DNA from: Fibrella rubiginis
Lineage (GTDB): Bacteria; Bacteroidota; Bacteroidia; Cytophagales; Spirosomataceae
Assembly (NCBI RefSeq): GCF_017353185.1
Contig: NZ_JAFMYV010000007.1
Location: 1 to 64,000, forward strand
Reading direction: 5' to 3'
Length of the DNA stretch: 64,000 bases
Within the stretch, counting starts at the first letter, position 1, and the number at the start of each line of letters is the position of its first letter. Shown piece by piece: positions 42,617 through 51,470 of this stretch. The notes under the pieces were generated by a model. The model saw only the letters and a list, made by a program, of their open reading frames with translations, was not told where the DNA came from and did not search any database. Position numbers and translations under genes: made by a program.

Positions 42617-45259
42617 TTATTTCACTACCATTATTTTCTTGGTCTGTTTAATGTCGCCGGCAGTCAGTTGCAGGAAATACAATCCGGCGGGTAATTGGCT
42701 CACATCAAGTTGCTCTGCCAGTTTCCGGCCACTCACCGGCACCGCCACCTGCCGGAGCGATTGCCCAGTAGGCGACGTTAGTGTGAGGGTGGCCTCAGTG
42801 GCAGGCAGGCTTAACTCAGCCGCAACACGCATCGTACCCGAAACTGGGTTTGGATACACCGAGAACGCCATAGTGGGCGTGGGTTCAGTAGCCAAAATTG
42901 GCGGTGGCGGTGGTACCTGTATCTGAAGGTTGTCTACCTGCCAGCCCCAACCGTGCGCCAGTTGGTCGGCAAAGAGGCGGAAACGGACTAAAATAATGTC
43001 GTCGCCCCGGAAATAACCCTGATCCTGGATACCAAATGACCGGCTTTTCAATAGGGCTGGTGTGCCTAGGGTACCCGAGTTTGTCTCGCTTGGTAAGCCT
43101 GGTACCTGGGAAGCGTTCCAGGCAGCCAGCCACGTGCTGTTGTTACCTGAATCATAGCCATTGATGAGGGGATACCAGGTACGGCCATTGTCTTTGCTTC
43201 CCTCCACAATAACATAGTCGAAGAATTCGGCATCACCGTAGACGGTACCGGCAGTGCCTGGTTCTACAAGCACAATCTCATCAAATTTGATTTTAGCACT
43301 GTCGGGGTTGGCCTTTACCTTAATGGGAGCCAATAGCGTGTAGGTGAAATTCGCTTCGTTGAAGGCGTCACTTCCGTTTTTATAGGGATGGTCGGAGTTG
43401 ATGCTGGGGCTACTGAATCCAGCGGGCGTTGTTACGCTAAACCCACTGCCTACAAAATCAGCCGTCGATGTGGTAACATTGGCGAAGTCATTTACATACT
43501 GAGTACGTACGGTTGCCTGCGGCCCAACAATGGTGATGTCGTAGAAACCCGTAGCAGGACTGACGGCCTGGTTACTAACGGCTGCCAGGTCACGGGCCAC
43601 AATCCGATAGCTTATCTTGTCGCCCGCTTTCAATGTATTGCGGGGAATAATCAGGTTTTGGCCCCAAAGGCTGTCGGCCTGTGATAGCAGAAGCATGGGC
43701 ACGATGGGCTTAGCCTGTCCGTTGATCTGGTATTCGATGTAAACGGTGTCGATACCCACTTTGCGCCGGGCACCAATAACGCGCGTTAAGCGTCGGTCAT
43801 CGGTTACTTTGGCGATAATGGGAATCGTATCGGCAGCCGCCGCAAACAGCACTGTCTGATCGGGGGTATGGGTAATTTTTGGGGCAACCCGGTCAACGCC
43901 CGTAGTAAATGCATAATAGTATTGCACGTTGTTGATGTTGCGCCCTGGGTTAGTGTAGGTGCGCCCAACGCCATCATTGGTACGGAGATAATATACCGTT
44001 TTTGCCTGCGCGGCCGCCGACGGTATAGCCGCACTAAACGACTGTACCCCATTCGCGGTACCTGTGAGCGTCATGGTAATGTTCTGGTAGGTGGTATCGG
44101 CGTTGGTAGGGTTGCCTATGCGGTAACGAAGCTGCGGCGGTGTAGCCCCCAGTGTGGTGTCGCTAATAACTCTTGCCCGCACCACCACATCACCACCTGT
44201 CTCGCGGTCATCAATGGGATCGTGCAACAGAGACGTTGTCTTCCACTCCATGTCTTCAAAAAACGACAGCACAATAGGGCCAGGGTTCTGAATAGCCTCG
44301 GCATTGGCAATGTTGGGCGTCATGAGTGAGTTGGGTGTCCCGGCAGGATACGTGGTTTCGTCCAGATGGTAAAGCGTAGAACCGGAACTATAAGTTGTGG
44401 GCGCGTAGAGTTTCGCCCTGTCTCCAGTTTTTTGACGCAAGACAGGTCCGTTCAGGTATAGATTACGGCCTACCAACTGATTATAGAGGAGGCTGGCTGT
44501 AGAGAAGGATTGCGGATCGGCCAATCGTATGCCGGTGTTGTTTTCAATAAACTGATCAAAGACGGCAGTTACTGAGTTGTCGGCCACCCTATTTGTTGCA
44601 TCAGCCCGGATAAACCCGGTAAACCCAAGCCCGTGGCCAAGTTCATGAAGCACCACCGACACAAGATCAGTTGTACCTGGCCCTGGCTTAGCATCGAGGC
44701 CCAGATACCAGCTATTGTTACTATTGAAATTGGCAACGATATCGGCGCTATCGGGGCTGTTTAAACTTCTCCGGGCAATTTTTTCAGCTAGAGCCACTGG
44801 ATAATAGGCGTTGCCTTTCTGGGCACCGTCGGGGCTGCCGAAATAGGTGGCTGGGCGTGCGCTGCCGAGCGTAACAAAGCCAGAGCCACTGGCCAGCGGC
44901 GTCCAGTTAGCCTTGATTCGAATGGGTACGGGGCTGACGATCAATGTAGACCAGATATCAACTGCGCGTTGAAACGCAGCTTTGGCGTCGGCGGGGTAGC
45001 CTACGTAATCAACGATAAATGTGGACGTTGGCGCGCGGCGGGCTTTGGCAAAATTAGCTGGGGCGGCAATTGTCGTAAACGCATCTTTCCGCAGCCCATA
45101 GCAAATGATGGGGTCGGGGGTGATGGTGCGATTACGCAGGGCAAAATTTTCGTAGGGAGTTAGGTCATGGGTTCTTGTCTGTTTTTTTTGCGCCAGCACC
45201 GAGCCGGTCATCAGACACAGGATTCCCACCAAACAGCGCAGCACGTAGCGGTTTATCAT
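42617..45259 (-). CDS. Secreted zinc metalloprotease with T9SS type A sorting domain
   Basis: 880 residues. Signal peptide at 1-23 (LRCLVGILCLMTGSVLAQ). Zinc site His205-E-L-G-H209 in LHELGHGLGFTGF, a HExxH with a following conserved Gly. Residues 340-760 hold beta-sandwich regions. The last 80 residues are a type A sorting domain: FSVYPNPVSGTMRVAAEL, GLYFLQLTAG and the ending KKIMVVK. It should pass the outer membrane through T9SS and be attached or released. It is followed by the M14 gene, so the two peptidases may act on shared substrates. Confidence 0.94.
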   Translation of the reverse strand: MINRYVLRCLVGILCLMTGSVLAQKKQTRTHDLTPYENFALRNRTITPDPIICYGLRKDAFTTIAAPANFAKARRAPTSTFIVDYVGYPADAKAAFQRAVDIWSTLIVSPVPIRIKANWTPLASGSGFVTLGSARPATYFGSPDGAQKGNAYYPVALAEKIARRSLNSPDSADIVANFNSNNSWYLGLDAKPGPGTTDLVSVVLHELGHGLGFTGFIRADATNRVADNSVTAVFDQFIENNTGIRLADPQSFSTASLLYNQLVGRNLYLNGPVLRQKTGDRAKLYAPTTYSSGSTLYHLDETTYPAGTPNSLMTPNIANAEAIQNPGPIVLSFFEDMEWKTTSLLHDPIDDRETGGDVVVRARVISDTTLGATPPQLRYRIGNPTNADTTYQNITMTLTGTANGVQSFSAAIPSAAAQAKTVYYLRTNDGVGRTYTNPGRNINNVQYYYAFTTGVDRVAPKITHTPDQTVLFAAAADTIPIIAKVTDDRRLTRVIGARRKVGIDTVYIEYQINGQAKPIVPMLLLSQADSLWGQNLIIPRNTLKAGDKISYRIVARDLAAVSNQAVSPATGFYDITIVGPQATVRTQYVNDFANVTTSTADFVGSGFSVTTPAGFSSPSINSDHPYKNGSDAFNEANFTYTLLAPIKVKANPDSAKIKFDEIVLVEPGTAGTVYGDAEFFDYVIVEGSKDNGRTWYPLINGYDSGNNSTWLAAWNASQVPGLPSETNSGTLGTPALLKSRSFGIQDQGYFRGDDIILVRFRLFADQLAHGWGWQVDNLQIQVPPPPPILATEPTPTMAFSVYPNPVSGTMRVAAELSLPATEATLTLTSPTGQSLRQVAVPVSGRKLAEQLDVSQLPAGLYFLQLTAGDIKQTKKIMVVK

Positions 45260-45272
45260 AGACGTAGTACAA

Positions 45273-45671
45273 TCAAACTTCGGGTTGTTTTAATACCAAA
45301 GATATTGAATTCAGGCAGTAGCGCAAGCCCGTTGGCGGGGGGCCATCATCGAACACGTGGCCTAAATGTGCGTCGCAAATGTTACAAAGCACTTCAACCC
45401 GGTACATGCCGTAGCTGTAGTCTTTCTCCAGCCGCACCCGATCTTCCTGCAGCGGAGCCGTGAAGCTGGGCCAGCCCGTTCCTGACTCAAATTTGGTGGT
45501 CGACTCGAACAAGTCTGTACCACAACATACGCAGGCATAGATGCCCGGCTCCTTCGATTCGCAGTATTCGCCCGTGTAGGGTCGCTCGGTACCTTTTTGG
45601 CGCGTCACTCGGAATTGTTCGGGTGTGAGTATTTGCCGCCACTCTTCATCTGTTTTTATTACTTTTTCCAT
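45273..45671 (-). CDS. msrB: Peptide-methionine (R)-S-oxide reductase
   Basis: Repairs oxidised methionine (R form) in proteins. 132 residues from ATG 45671. Two CxxC zinc motifs are seen (CVCC and CNIC), GTGWPSF and HLGHVFDDGPPPTGLRYCLNS with the catalytic Cys. Starts further upstream to 45701 are possible but less family-like. It lies 13 bases upstream of the T9SS protease gene on the same strand, so they may be cotranscribed. Confidence 0.95.
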   Translation of the reverse strand: MEKVIKTDEEWRQILTPEQFRVTRQKGTERPYTGEYCESKEPGIYACVCCGTDLFESTTKFESGTGWPSFTAPLQEDRVRLEKDYSYGMYRVEVLCNICDAHLGHVFDDGPPPTGLRYCLNSISLVLKQPEV

Positions 45672-45768
45672 GGGTCTTGCCTCTGTATCAGTTCGTCTCA
45701 CCTGTTAGCTACTTACGCCAATTACTGGCAGAGAGTTGCTTTCTAAACAGACAAGAGGGTTAATTGTC

Positions 45769-45800
45769 TTTCGGGTTGGCAGGCTGGTGTGTTAAATTTG
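45769..45800 (+). promoter_or_regulatory. Candidate promoter of recQ
   Basis: TAAATTTG (45793-45800) fits TAnnTTTG and lies 10 bases before the recQ start; the -33 element is weak (TTTC at 45769-45772). If real, the leader is nearly absent. Confidence 0.4.
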
Positions 45801-45810
45801 TTGGCAGACT

Positions 45811-47736
45811 ATGACCGCACGCCAGCTTCTTCAGACCTATTGGGGCTATTCCAGTTTCAGGCCCTTGCAGGAAGATATTGTCAGCGCCATCCTCGACGGC
45901 TTTGATACGCTGGTGCTCATGCCCACCGGTGGGGGCAAATCCATTTGTTTTCAGGTACCCGCGCTGGGCATGGAGGGGGTTTGCATTGTGGTTACGCCCC
46001 TGATTGCACTCATGAAAGACCAGGTCCTTCAGCTACGGCGGCGGGGCATTGCGGCGGCAGCTATCTACTCCGGTATGCACTACCGCGAGATCGACACCGT
46101 ACTGGATAATTGTATCTACGGCAATATCAAATTCCTCTACGTATCGCCCGAACGGCTCCGCACCGAGATCATGATTGAACGCGCCAAGCAGATGAAAGTT
46201 TGCTTGTTAGCTGTTGACGAAGCACACTGTATTTCGGCCTGGGGGCATGACTTTCGGCCACCGTATCTGCAAATTGCCGAGTTCCGCGAAAAACTGACGG
46301 GTATTATACCCACCGTAGCGCTGACGGCCTCGGCCACACCCGCCGTGCAGGCCGAGATCACGGAAAAACTGGACTTTCGCACCAATTTCAAAACGTTCCG
46401 CCAGTCGTTTGCGCGGGCTAATCTGTCTTATTCGGCGCGGCTGGAAGAAGGCAAAGAAGCCCGCCTGCTCACGATCCTGACCAACGTGCCCGGTACGGCC
46501 ATTGTCTATGTTCGCAGCCGCCGCCTGACCCAGCAAATGGCCGAATGGCTGGTACAGCAGGGTATCTCTGCCGATTTCTACCATGCCGGACTGACCACCC
46601 CCCAACGTTCGCAGAAGCAGGATGACTGGATGTCGGGCCGCACCCGCGTGGTGGTGGCTACCAACGCTTTCGGTATGGGCATCGACAAACCTGACGTGCG
46701 TGTGGTGGTGCACCTGGAACCACCCGACACCCTGGAGGCCTATTACCAGGAGGCCGGCCGGGCCGGACGAGACGGGCAAAAGGCTTATGCCGTTTTATTG
46801 TATTCTACTGCCGACTGTCAGCGGGTTATTCAGCAAACAGAGCAGCAGTACCCACCTGTTGAACTCATCCGGCGGGTATACCAGGCTCTGGCCAATTATA
46901 CTGCCGTGCCCACGGGTGGGGGCGAGCTGACCACCTATGATTTCGATCTGGCCAACTTCACGCGCACGTTTAACCTGCCGCCGCAAGACACGCATTATGC
47001 GCTGAAGCAACTACAACTGGCGGGCTACATTGACCTCAGCGAAGCCTATTTCCGGCCATCGCGCGTGGTGCTGAACATGGACAACCGGTCGCTCTACGAG
47101 TTCCAGGTGATGAATCCTCGCTTCGACCCGTTTATCAAATTGCTTATGCGCATGTACGGGGGCGAACTCTTCACCGACTTCACCCCTATTTCGGAGGGCA
47201 ACCTGTCGCGGGCGTACTTAGTGTCGGAGAACGAAGTGATTGAGTTGTTGACGCAACTGGCCCAGCGGGAAGTACTGCTGTATGAAAAGCAAACGGATAA
47301 ACCTCAGCTTACCTACCTCACCCCCCGTCACGACGCCCGTGCGCTTCCCTTCGATGTGCAGGGGCTAAACCAGCGTCGCCAGCATGCACTTGACAAAGCC
47401 CAGGCATCAGTCGATTATGCTCAGCATCAGACCCAGTGCCGCACCAGGATACTGCAACATTATTTCGGTGAAGAAACCGATGCTGTCTGTGGCGTATGCG
47501 ATAACTGCATTGCCAATAAAAAGCGGGCCGAAAACGGTACACTAGTGCCAAAAGAGGTGCGTGAAGCCGTTCGGAACTACGTTTCGCTCGCTCGCGACAA
47601 AGGCGTCACGCCCCGCCAACTGGCCCATTATTTTAGCCAAACTGATGAGCAGGAGCTGGCCCAGACCGTGCGCCTGATGCTGGCCGAAGAAGAACTTCGC
47701 TATAACGCCGCCGGGAACATTACGCTGAACAAATAG
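45811..47736 (+). CDS. recQ: ATP-dependent DNA helicase RecQ
   Basis: 641 residues. 3'-5' helicase for recombination and replication repair. Walker A MPTGGGKSICFQVP at 38-50, DEAH-box AVDEAHCISAWGHDFRP near 138, motif VI YYQEAGRAGRDGQ. The RQC zinc cluster is CRTRILQHYFGEE...CGVCDNC near 535-560, followed by a winged helix. There is no HRDC domain, a common short form in Bacteroidota. The last 8 residues (AGNITLNK) and stop are encoded in the left arm of the 49-bp inverted repeat and are shared with the convergent SDR. Confidence 0.97.
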   Translation: MTARQLLQTYWGYSSFRPLQEDIVSAILDGFDTLVLMPTGGGKSICFQVPALGMEGVCIVVTPLIALMKDQVLQLRRRGIAAAAIYSGMHYREIDTVLDNCIYGNIKFLYVSPERLRTEIMIERAKQMKVCLLAVDEAHCISAWGHDFRPPYLQIAEFREKLTGIIPTVALTASATPAVQAEITEKLDFRTNFKTFRQSFARANLSYSARLEEGKEARLLTILTNVPGTAIVYVRSRRLTQQMAEWLVQQGISADFYHAGLTTPQRSQKQDDWMSGRTRVVVATNAFGMGIDKPDVRVVVHLEPPDTLEAYYQEAGRAGRDGQKAYAVLLYSTADCQRVIQQTEQQYPPVELIRRVYQALANYTAVPTGGGELTTYDFDLANFTRTFNLPPQDTHYALKQLQLAGYIDLSEAYFRPSRVVLNMDNRSLYEFQVMNPRFDPFIKLLMRMYGGELFTDFTPISEGNLSRAYLVSENEVIELLTQLAQREVLLYEKQTDKPQLTYLTPRHDARALPFDVQGLNQRRQHALDKAQASVDYAQHQTQCRTRILQHYFGEETDAVCGVCDNCIANKKRAENGTLVPKEVREAVRNYVSLARDKGVTPRQLAHYFSQTDEQELAQTVRLMLAEEELRYNAAGNITLNK

Positions 47737-47806
47737 GGACAGGGATGCCATCGCTCGGAGCGATGGCATCCCTGTCCCTATTTGTTCAGCGTAATGTTCC
47801 CGGCGG
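47708..47806. repeat. 49-bp perfect inverted repeat reaching into two coding regions
   Basis: 47708-47756 and 47758-47806 are exact reverse complements around the single base 47757. The first 29 bases of each arm are the ends of recQ and of the convergent SDR gene, in the same frame. The inner part has the GGGATGCCATCGCTC core, similar to that at 15080-15148. At 47707 pairing breaks, but three more pairs (47704-47706 with 47808-47810) follow. Confidence 0.98.
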
Positions 47807-48620
47807 TGTTCTTTCGCGTTGCCTGCCAGACGGCCTGTTCTTTCAATCCTTTTTTGCGTAACAAGTCGGTAATGGAAAAGCTGAGGGCGGGGAAGAGGTT
47901 ACCAACCTTACCCAGCCAACCCCGGCTGGTAGGAATCAGCACCTCCAGCTTGCGATGTTGAATGGCATCGCGCACAATGGCCCGCTCTACGTCCTGCACC
48001 GTCAGTATGCGCCCCCCCGAAAAACTTAATGCAGCCTCTGGGTGGTCAATTTGCGCTGTCAGCATATTGGTATCGACCAGATCGGGGCATACTACCGACA
48101 CCTGTACTCCTTGTTTTCGTAGCTCGCCTGCCGCTGCCAACGAGAATCCCCGTACGGCAAACTTCGTAGCCGAATACAGACTTAACCCTTGGATAGGAGC
48201 TACTCCCGCCAGCGAGGCAATGTTGATGATCTGCCCACCGCCCTGTTTCACCATTTGCGCCGCCATCAACCGCGTCCCCAGGATCACGCCTTTGAGGTTT
48301 ACGTCCACAACCAGATCAACGTCGGCAGGGTTAAATTCGGCAGCATAACCTACGTGCACAACCCCGGCAATGTTCAGCCCCACGTCAACGCGACCAAAAC
48401 GAGTAAGTGTCTGATCAATAACCGCTTGCCAGCTTGCTGTGCTTCGTACGTCAAGCGGCAGGGTAAGTACGCGGGTTTGGTCCCAGTCGGCGGTGAGTGT
48501 AGCTAAGCCAACAACGTCAATGTCTGTTGCTACTACATGGTGTCCCTGATTGTAGAACACACGAGCCATATGACGGCCGATGCCATTGGCGCAGCCGGTA
48601 AGCAAATAGGTAGTTGGCAT
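47778..48620 (-). CDS. Short-chain dehydrogenase/reductase with RecQ-derived C-terminal tail
   Basis: 280 residues. SDR motifs: LTGCANGIGRHMA, NIAG and SLYSATKFAVRGFS with the YxxxK. The C-terminal 30 residues (FPALSFSITDLLRKKGLKEQAVWQ) go beyond a normal SDR core, as in CbrA-like relatives. The last eight residues AGNITLNK are encoded by the inverted repeat and are the same as in RecQ. This looks like an acquired tail and should not be part of the fold. Cytoplasmic; substrate unknown. Confidence 0.93.
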   Translation of the reverse strand: MPTTYLLTGCANGIGRHMARVFYNQGHHVVATDIDVVGLATLTADWDQTRVLTLPLDVRSTASWQAVIDQTLTRFGRVDVGLNIAGVVHVGYAAEFNPADVDLVVDVNLKGVILGTRLMAAQMVKQGGGQIINIASLAGVAPIQGLSLYSATKFAVRGFSLAAAGELRKQGVQVSVVCPDLVDTNMLTAQIDHPEAALSFSGGRILTVQDVERAIVRDAIQHRKLEVLIPTSRGWLGKVGNLFPALSFSITDLLRKKGLKEQAVWQATRKNTAGNITLNK

Positions 48621-48677
48621 AGGAAGAGAATAGGGGCTGTTTACAACGAACCAGGCAACGTTTGCGTTAAGTAAAGC

Positions 48678-49283
48678 ATGATTCGCACCGTTTTTATTCG
48701 CCTGTGTTACGTGGGCTTTATCAGCAGTTGTCTGGCCGTGATATATGCCTGCGGTTCATCCGATCAGGCTGATTATGTGCCAAAGCCAAAGGGCTATCCC
48801 CGTATCGATATTCCCACCGCCGAGTATGTACCCGTTGAGCCGGGTCATCCGTATCAGTTCGAGGTAAACAAAATTGCCCGTGTCTTGCCCGACACCTTCA
48901 AACGGGCTGAGCCGCACTGGATTTTCGTGTATTACCCCACGCTGAAGGCCACGGTACAATTGACCTATAAGCCCGTACAAAGCCTTGATAATCTGCGCGG
49001 TATGCTGGCTGATGCCTATAAACTCACGGCCAAGCATAATGTAAAAGCGTATTCAATCAATCAGCAGCGCGTGCAACTCAGAAATGGTCTTTCGGCCAGC
49101 CTGATTACCCTGGTAGGCGATGTACCTACCCAATTTCAATTCGTCACCACCGACACCACCCGGCACTTTCTGCGTGGCGCACTCTATTTCGATACTGCCA
49201 CCGCCAATGACTCGCTCGCTCCCGTTATCAACTACGTCAAAGCCGACATGATGCGTATGCTGAATACGCTGAAATGGAAATGA
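48678..49283 (+). CDS. gldD: Gliding motility lipoprotein GldD
   Basis: 201 residues. Lipobox near Cys25 (CLAVIYACGSS). The mature part begins YVPKPKGYPRIDIPTAEYVPVEPGHPYQFEV, the typical GldD start, and continues with WIFVYYPTLKATVQLTYKPV and the late HFLRGALYFDTATANDSLAPV. In Flavobacterium johnsoniae GldD is needed for gliding and T9SS function, and its presence fits the T9SS protease nearby. The gene is single, followed by a stem-loop. Confidence 0.93.
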   Translation: MIRTVFIRLCYVGFISSCLAVIYACGSSDQADYVPKPKGYPRIDIPTAEYVPVEPGHPYQFEVNKIARVLPDTFKRAEPHWIFVYYPTLKATVQLTYKPVQSLDNLRGMLADAYKLTAKHNVKAYSINQQRVQLRNGLSASLITLVGDVPTQFQFVTTDTTRHFLRGALYFDTATANDSLAPVINYVKADMMRMLNTLKWK

Positions 49284-49284
49284 A

Positions 49285-49368
49285 AAAGTTCAAAGTCTAA
49301 GGTCTAAAGTTGGCTGGCGCCGGAGTATGTTCGCGTCAGCCAACTTTAGACCTTAGACTTTGAACTTT
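49285..49368. repeat. 32-bp GTCTAAA-type heptamer stem-loop after gldD
   Basis: 49285-49316 pairs perfectly with 49337-49368. Words such as GTCTAAG and GTCTAAA; the right arm extends by one more GTTCAAA-type word. It starts 2 bases after the gldD stop and ends 16 bases before the rplM promoter. Confidence 0.96.
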
Positions 49369-49384
49369 GAACCCGCTTTCTCCC

Positions 49385-49415
49385 TTGTTTTTCAGGCTTC
49401 TAACGCGTACATTTG
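49385..49415 (+). promoter_or_regulatory. Candidate promoter of the rplM-rpsI operon
   Basis: TTG (49385-49387) and TACATTTG (49408-49415), 20 bases apart, fit the Bacteroidota consensus well. It lies 76 bases before the rplM start and serves rplM-rpsI and probably rpsB-tsf. Confidence 0.75.
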
Positions 49416-49419
49416 CACT

Positions 49420-49445
49420 CCCGTTTCGAGACGGGCGTTTTTTTG
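49420..49445 (+). promoter_or_regulatory. Terminator-like hairpin in the rplM leader
   Basis: CCCGT (49420-49424) pairs with ACGGG (49431-49435) over a TTCGAG loop, followed by a run of seven T. It lies directly after the likely transcription start and before rplM (GTG 49491). It could be an attenuator or part of an L13 autoregulatory leader, which is known for this protein in other bacteria. Function is inferred. Confidence 0.5.
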
Positions 49446-49490
49446 TAAGGTACAATCGTCTGTTAATCAACCAATACCGCTCACAATCCA

Positions 49491-49934
49491 GTGGATACGT
49501 TAAGCTACAAAACTGTTTCGGCCAATAGAGGGACCGCAAACAAGGAGTGGATCGTCGTTGACGCTAAGGATGCCGTTGTCGGTCGTCTGGCTAGCCAGGT
49601 AGCGGCCCGCATTCGCGGCAAACACAAGCCCAACTTCACCCCCCACGTTGATTGCGGTGACAATGTCATCATCATCAACGCCGAAAAAATTCGCTTCACG
49701 GGTCGCAAGATGACCGACAAAGTGTACGTGCGCCATACGGGTTATCCCGGTGGTCAGCGTTTCGCTTCGCCACGTCTATGGCTCGAGAAACACCCAGAGC
49801 GCGTGCTGGAGCACGCCATCCGGGGTATGTTGCCCAAGAATCGTCTGGGCCGCCACTTGTTTACCAACCTGTTCGTGTATACGGGTGAAACTCACCCACA
49901 CGCGGCACAGCAACCGAAAGAAATTAAATTCTAA
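49491..49934 (+). CDS. rplM: 50S ribosomal protein L13
   Basis: 147 residues from a GTG start at 49491. The N-terminus DTLSYKTVSANRGTANKEW is typical of Bacteroidota L13, followed by WIVVDAKDAVVGRLASQVA, CGDNVIIINAEKIRFTGRK, YVRHTGYPGG and AIRGMLPKNRLGR. It is the first gene of the rplM-rpsI-rpsB-tsf cluster, three bases before rpsI. No ATG start in frame lies nearby, so GTG is well supported. Confidence 0.97.
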   Translation: MDTLSYKTVSANRGTANKEWIVVDAKDAVVGRLASQVAARIRGKHKPNFTPHVDCGDNVIIINAEKIRFTGRKMTDKVYVRHTGYPGGQRFASPRLWLEKHPERVLEHAIRGMLPKNRLGRHLFTNLFVYTGETHPHAAQQPKEIKF

Positions 49935-49937
49935 CCA

Positions 49938-50324
49938 ATGGATCGTATCAACACCATCGGTCGCCGGAAAACCGCTGTTGCCCGCATTTACATGTCAGCA
50001 GGTAGCGGAGCCATCACGGTCAACGGAAAAGAACTCAATGCGTACTTCCCGACCGAAGTACTGCAAATTATCACTCGTCAGCCTTTCGCTACCGTGAAAG
50101 CCGATGCTACGTATGACGTAAAAGTCAACGTGCGCGGTGGTGGCGTAACGGGTCAGGCCGAAGCCACCCGCATGGCTATTTCTCGTGCGCTGGTAGAAGC
50201 CAACGCCGAATACCGCCCAGCCCTCAAGAAAGAAGGGTTCCTGACGCGGGATTCACGCATGGTAGAACGGAAGAAGCCAGGCCGTAAGAAAGCCCGCCGT
50301 AAGTTCCAGTTCTCGAAACGATAA
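49938..50324 (+). CDS. rpsI: 30S ribosomal protein S9
   Basis: 128 residues, normal length. IGRRKTAVARIYMSAGSGAITVNGKELNAYFP at the N-terminus, VNVRGGGVTGQAEATRMAISRAL in the middle, and the basic tail ending VERKKPGRKKARRKFQFSKR, which reaches the P-site tRNA in ribosomes. It follows rplM by 3 bases. A degenerate heptamer stem-loop separates it from rpsB. Confidence 0.98.
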   Translation: MDRINTIGRRKTAVARIYMSAGSGAITVNGKELNAYFPTEVLQIITRQPFATVKADATYDVKVNVRGGGVTGQAEATRMAISRALVEANAEYRPALKKEGFLTRDSRMVERKKPGRKKARRKFQFSKR

Positions 50325-50325
50325 A

Positions 50326-50426
50326 AAATGTTCAATGTCTAAAGTCCAATGTCCAAACGGTCCGCCGTCGTGGTTGCTTTGCTCCATAGCAGCGCAACTT
50401 TAAACGTTAGACTTGAAACATTAAAC
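50326..50426. repeat. Degenerate GTCTAAA-type heptamer stem-loop between rpsI and rpsB
   Basis: Words ATGTTCA, ATGTCTA and AAGTCCA on the left and the reverse complement on the right (ATGTTTC, AAGTCTA). Several words no longer pair, so this looks like an old copy of the family at 31314 and 49285. It begins 2 bases after the rpsI stop. Confidence 0.75.
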
Positions 50427-50507
50427 TCCCTTCTGTCCAGACTGCGCTTAGACGTTGCCGATGCGCGGTGCTGCGTACTCTCAATCATTTTTCATTTTTA
50501 GCTGAAA

Positions 50508-51392
50508 ATGGCACAAGTAGAATATAAAGACCTCTTAGACGCCGGTGTGCACTTTGGCCACCTTACGCGCAAGTGGGACCCCCGGATGGCTCCGTATATC
50601 TTCATGGAGAAAAACGGCATCCATATTATTGACCTCAACAAAACCCTGGCCTCACTCGAAGAAGCGTCGAATGCGATCAAAGGCATTGTACGTTCTGGCC
50701 GGAAGGTAATGTTTGTGGCGACGAAGAAGCAAGCCCAGGAAATTGTAACGGAAGAAGCGAAACGGCTGAAAATGCCCTACGTGACTGACCGTTGGCTGGG
50801 TGGCATGATGACCAACTTCGCCACGATTCGCAAGTCGCTGAAGAAACTCCAGACGCTGGAAAAGATGCTCAAAGACGAAGTCCTCGTTAAGAACGTCGCC
50901 AAGCGGGAGCGCCTAACGCTGACGCGCGAAAAAGAAAAACTGGAGCGTGTATTAGGTGGTGTTGCCGACCTGACGCGTTTGCCTGCGGCCCTGTTCGTAG
51001 TCGACGTGAAGCGCGAGAACATTGCGGTGCTGGAAGCCATCCGGTTGGGTATCCCCGTGTTTGCCATGTGCGACACGAACTCAAACCCGAACCTGGTTGA
51101 TTTTGCTATCCCGGCCAACGATGACGCCTACAAGTCGATTTCACTGATTACGCTTGCCATCGGTAAGGCCATCGAAGAAGGCCTCATGGAGCGGAAGCAG
51201 GATAAAGACAGTCAGGCAGCGCAGGAGGAAGAGGATGCCAAGCGTCAGGAAAACCAACGCCGGGCCGCCGCCGAAGGTGCTGACGAGCCAGCAGGAGCCG
51301 AAACGCCAGTAGCCGAAACCGTTCAGGTTGAGCCTTCTGCCGAAGTAGAAGCCCCCGCCGCAGACGCTACGCCCGTAGGCAACACCGATTAA
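50508..51392 (+). CDS. rpsB: 30S ribosomal protein S2
   Basis: 294 residues. The core is standard: YKDLLDAGVHFGHLTRKWDPRMAPYIF, GRKVMFVATKKQAQEIV, YVTDRWLGGMMTNF and PVFAMCDTNSNPNLVDFAIPANDDA. A C-terminal extension of about 60 residues, rich in Ala, Glu, Gln and Pro, goes beyond the 241 residues of the E. coli protein; such tails vary in Bacteroidota. The gene has an 80-base leader after the stem-loop. A strong terminator follows at 51427, before tsf. Confidence 0.98.
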   Translation: MAQVEYKDLLDAGVHFGHLTRKWDPRMAPYIFMEKNGIHIIDLNKTLASLEEASNAIKGIVRSGRKVMFVATKKQAQEIVTEEAKRLKMPYVTDRWLGGMMTNFATIRKSLKKLQTLEKMLKDEVLVKNVAKRERLTLTREKEKLERVLGGVADLTRLPAALFVVDVKRENIAVLEAIRLGIPVFAMCDTNSNPNLVDFAIPANDDAYKSISLITLAIGKAIEEGLMERKQDKDSQAAQEEEDAKRQENQRRAAAEGADEPAGAETPVAETVQVEPSAEVEAPAADATPVGNTD

Positions 51393-51426
51393 GTTAGTTC
51401 TAACAGACAACAGACGATTTGACCGG

Positions 51427-51468
51427 ATAGCCCGTAGCCACACCAACCCGGCTATGGGCTATTTTTTT
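51427..51468 (+). terminator. Terminator between rpsB and tsf
   Basis: ATAGCCCGTAGCC (51427-51439) pairs with 51450-51462 with one wobble, followed by seven T. It would reduce transcription into tsf unless tsf has its own promoter. Confidence 0.88.
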
Positions 51469-51470
51469 AA

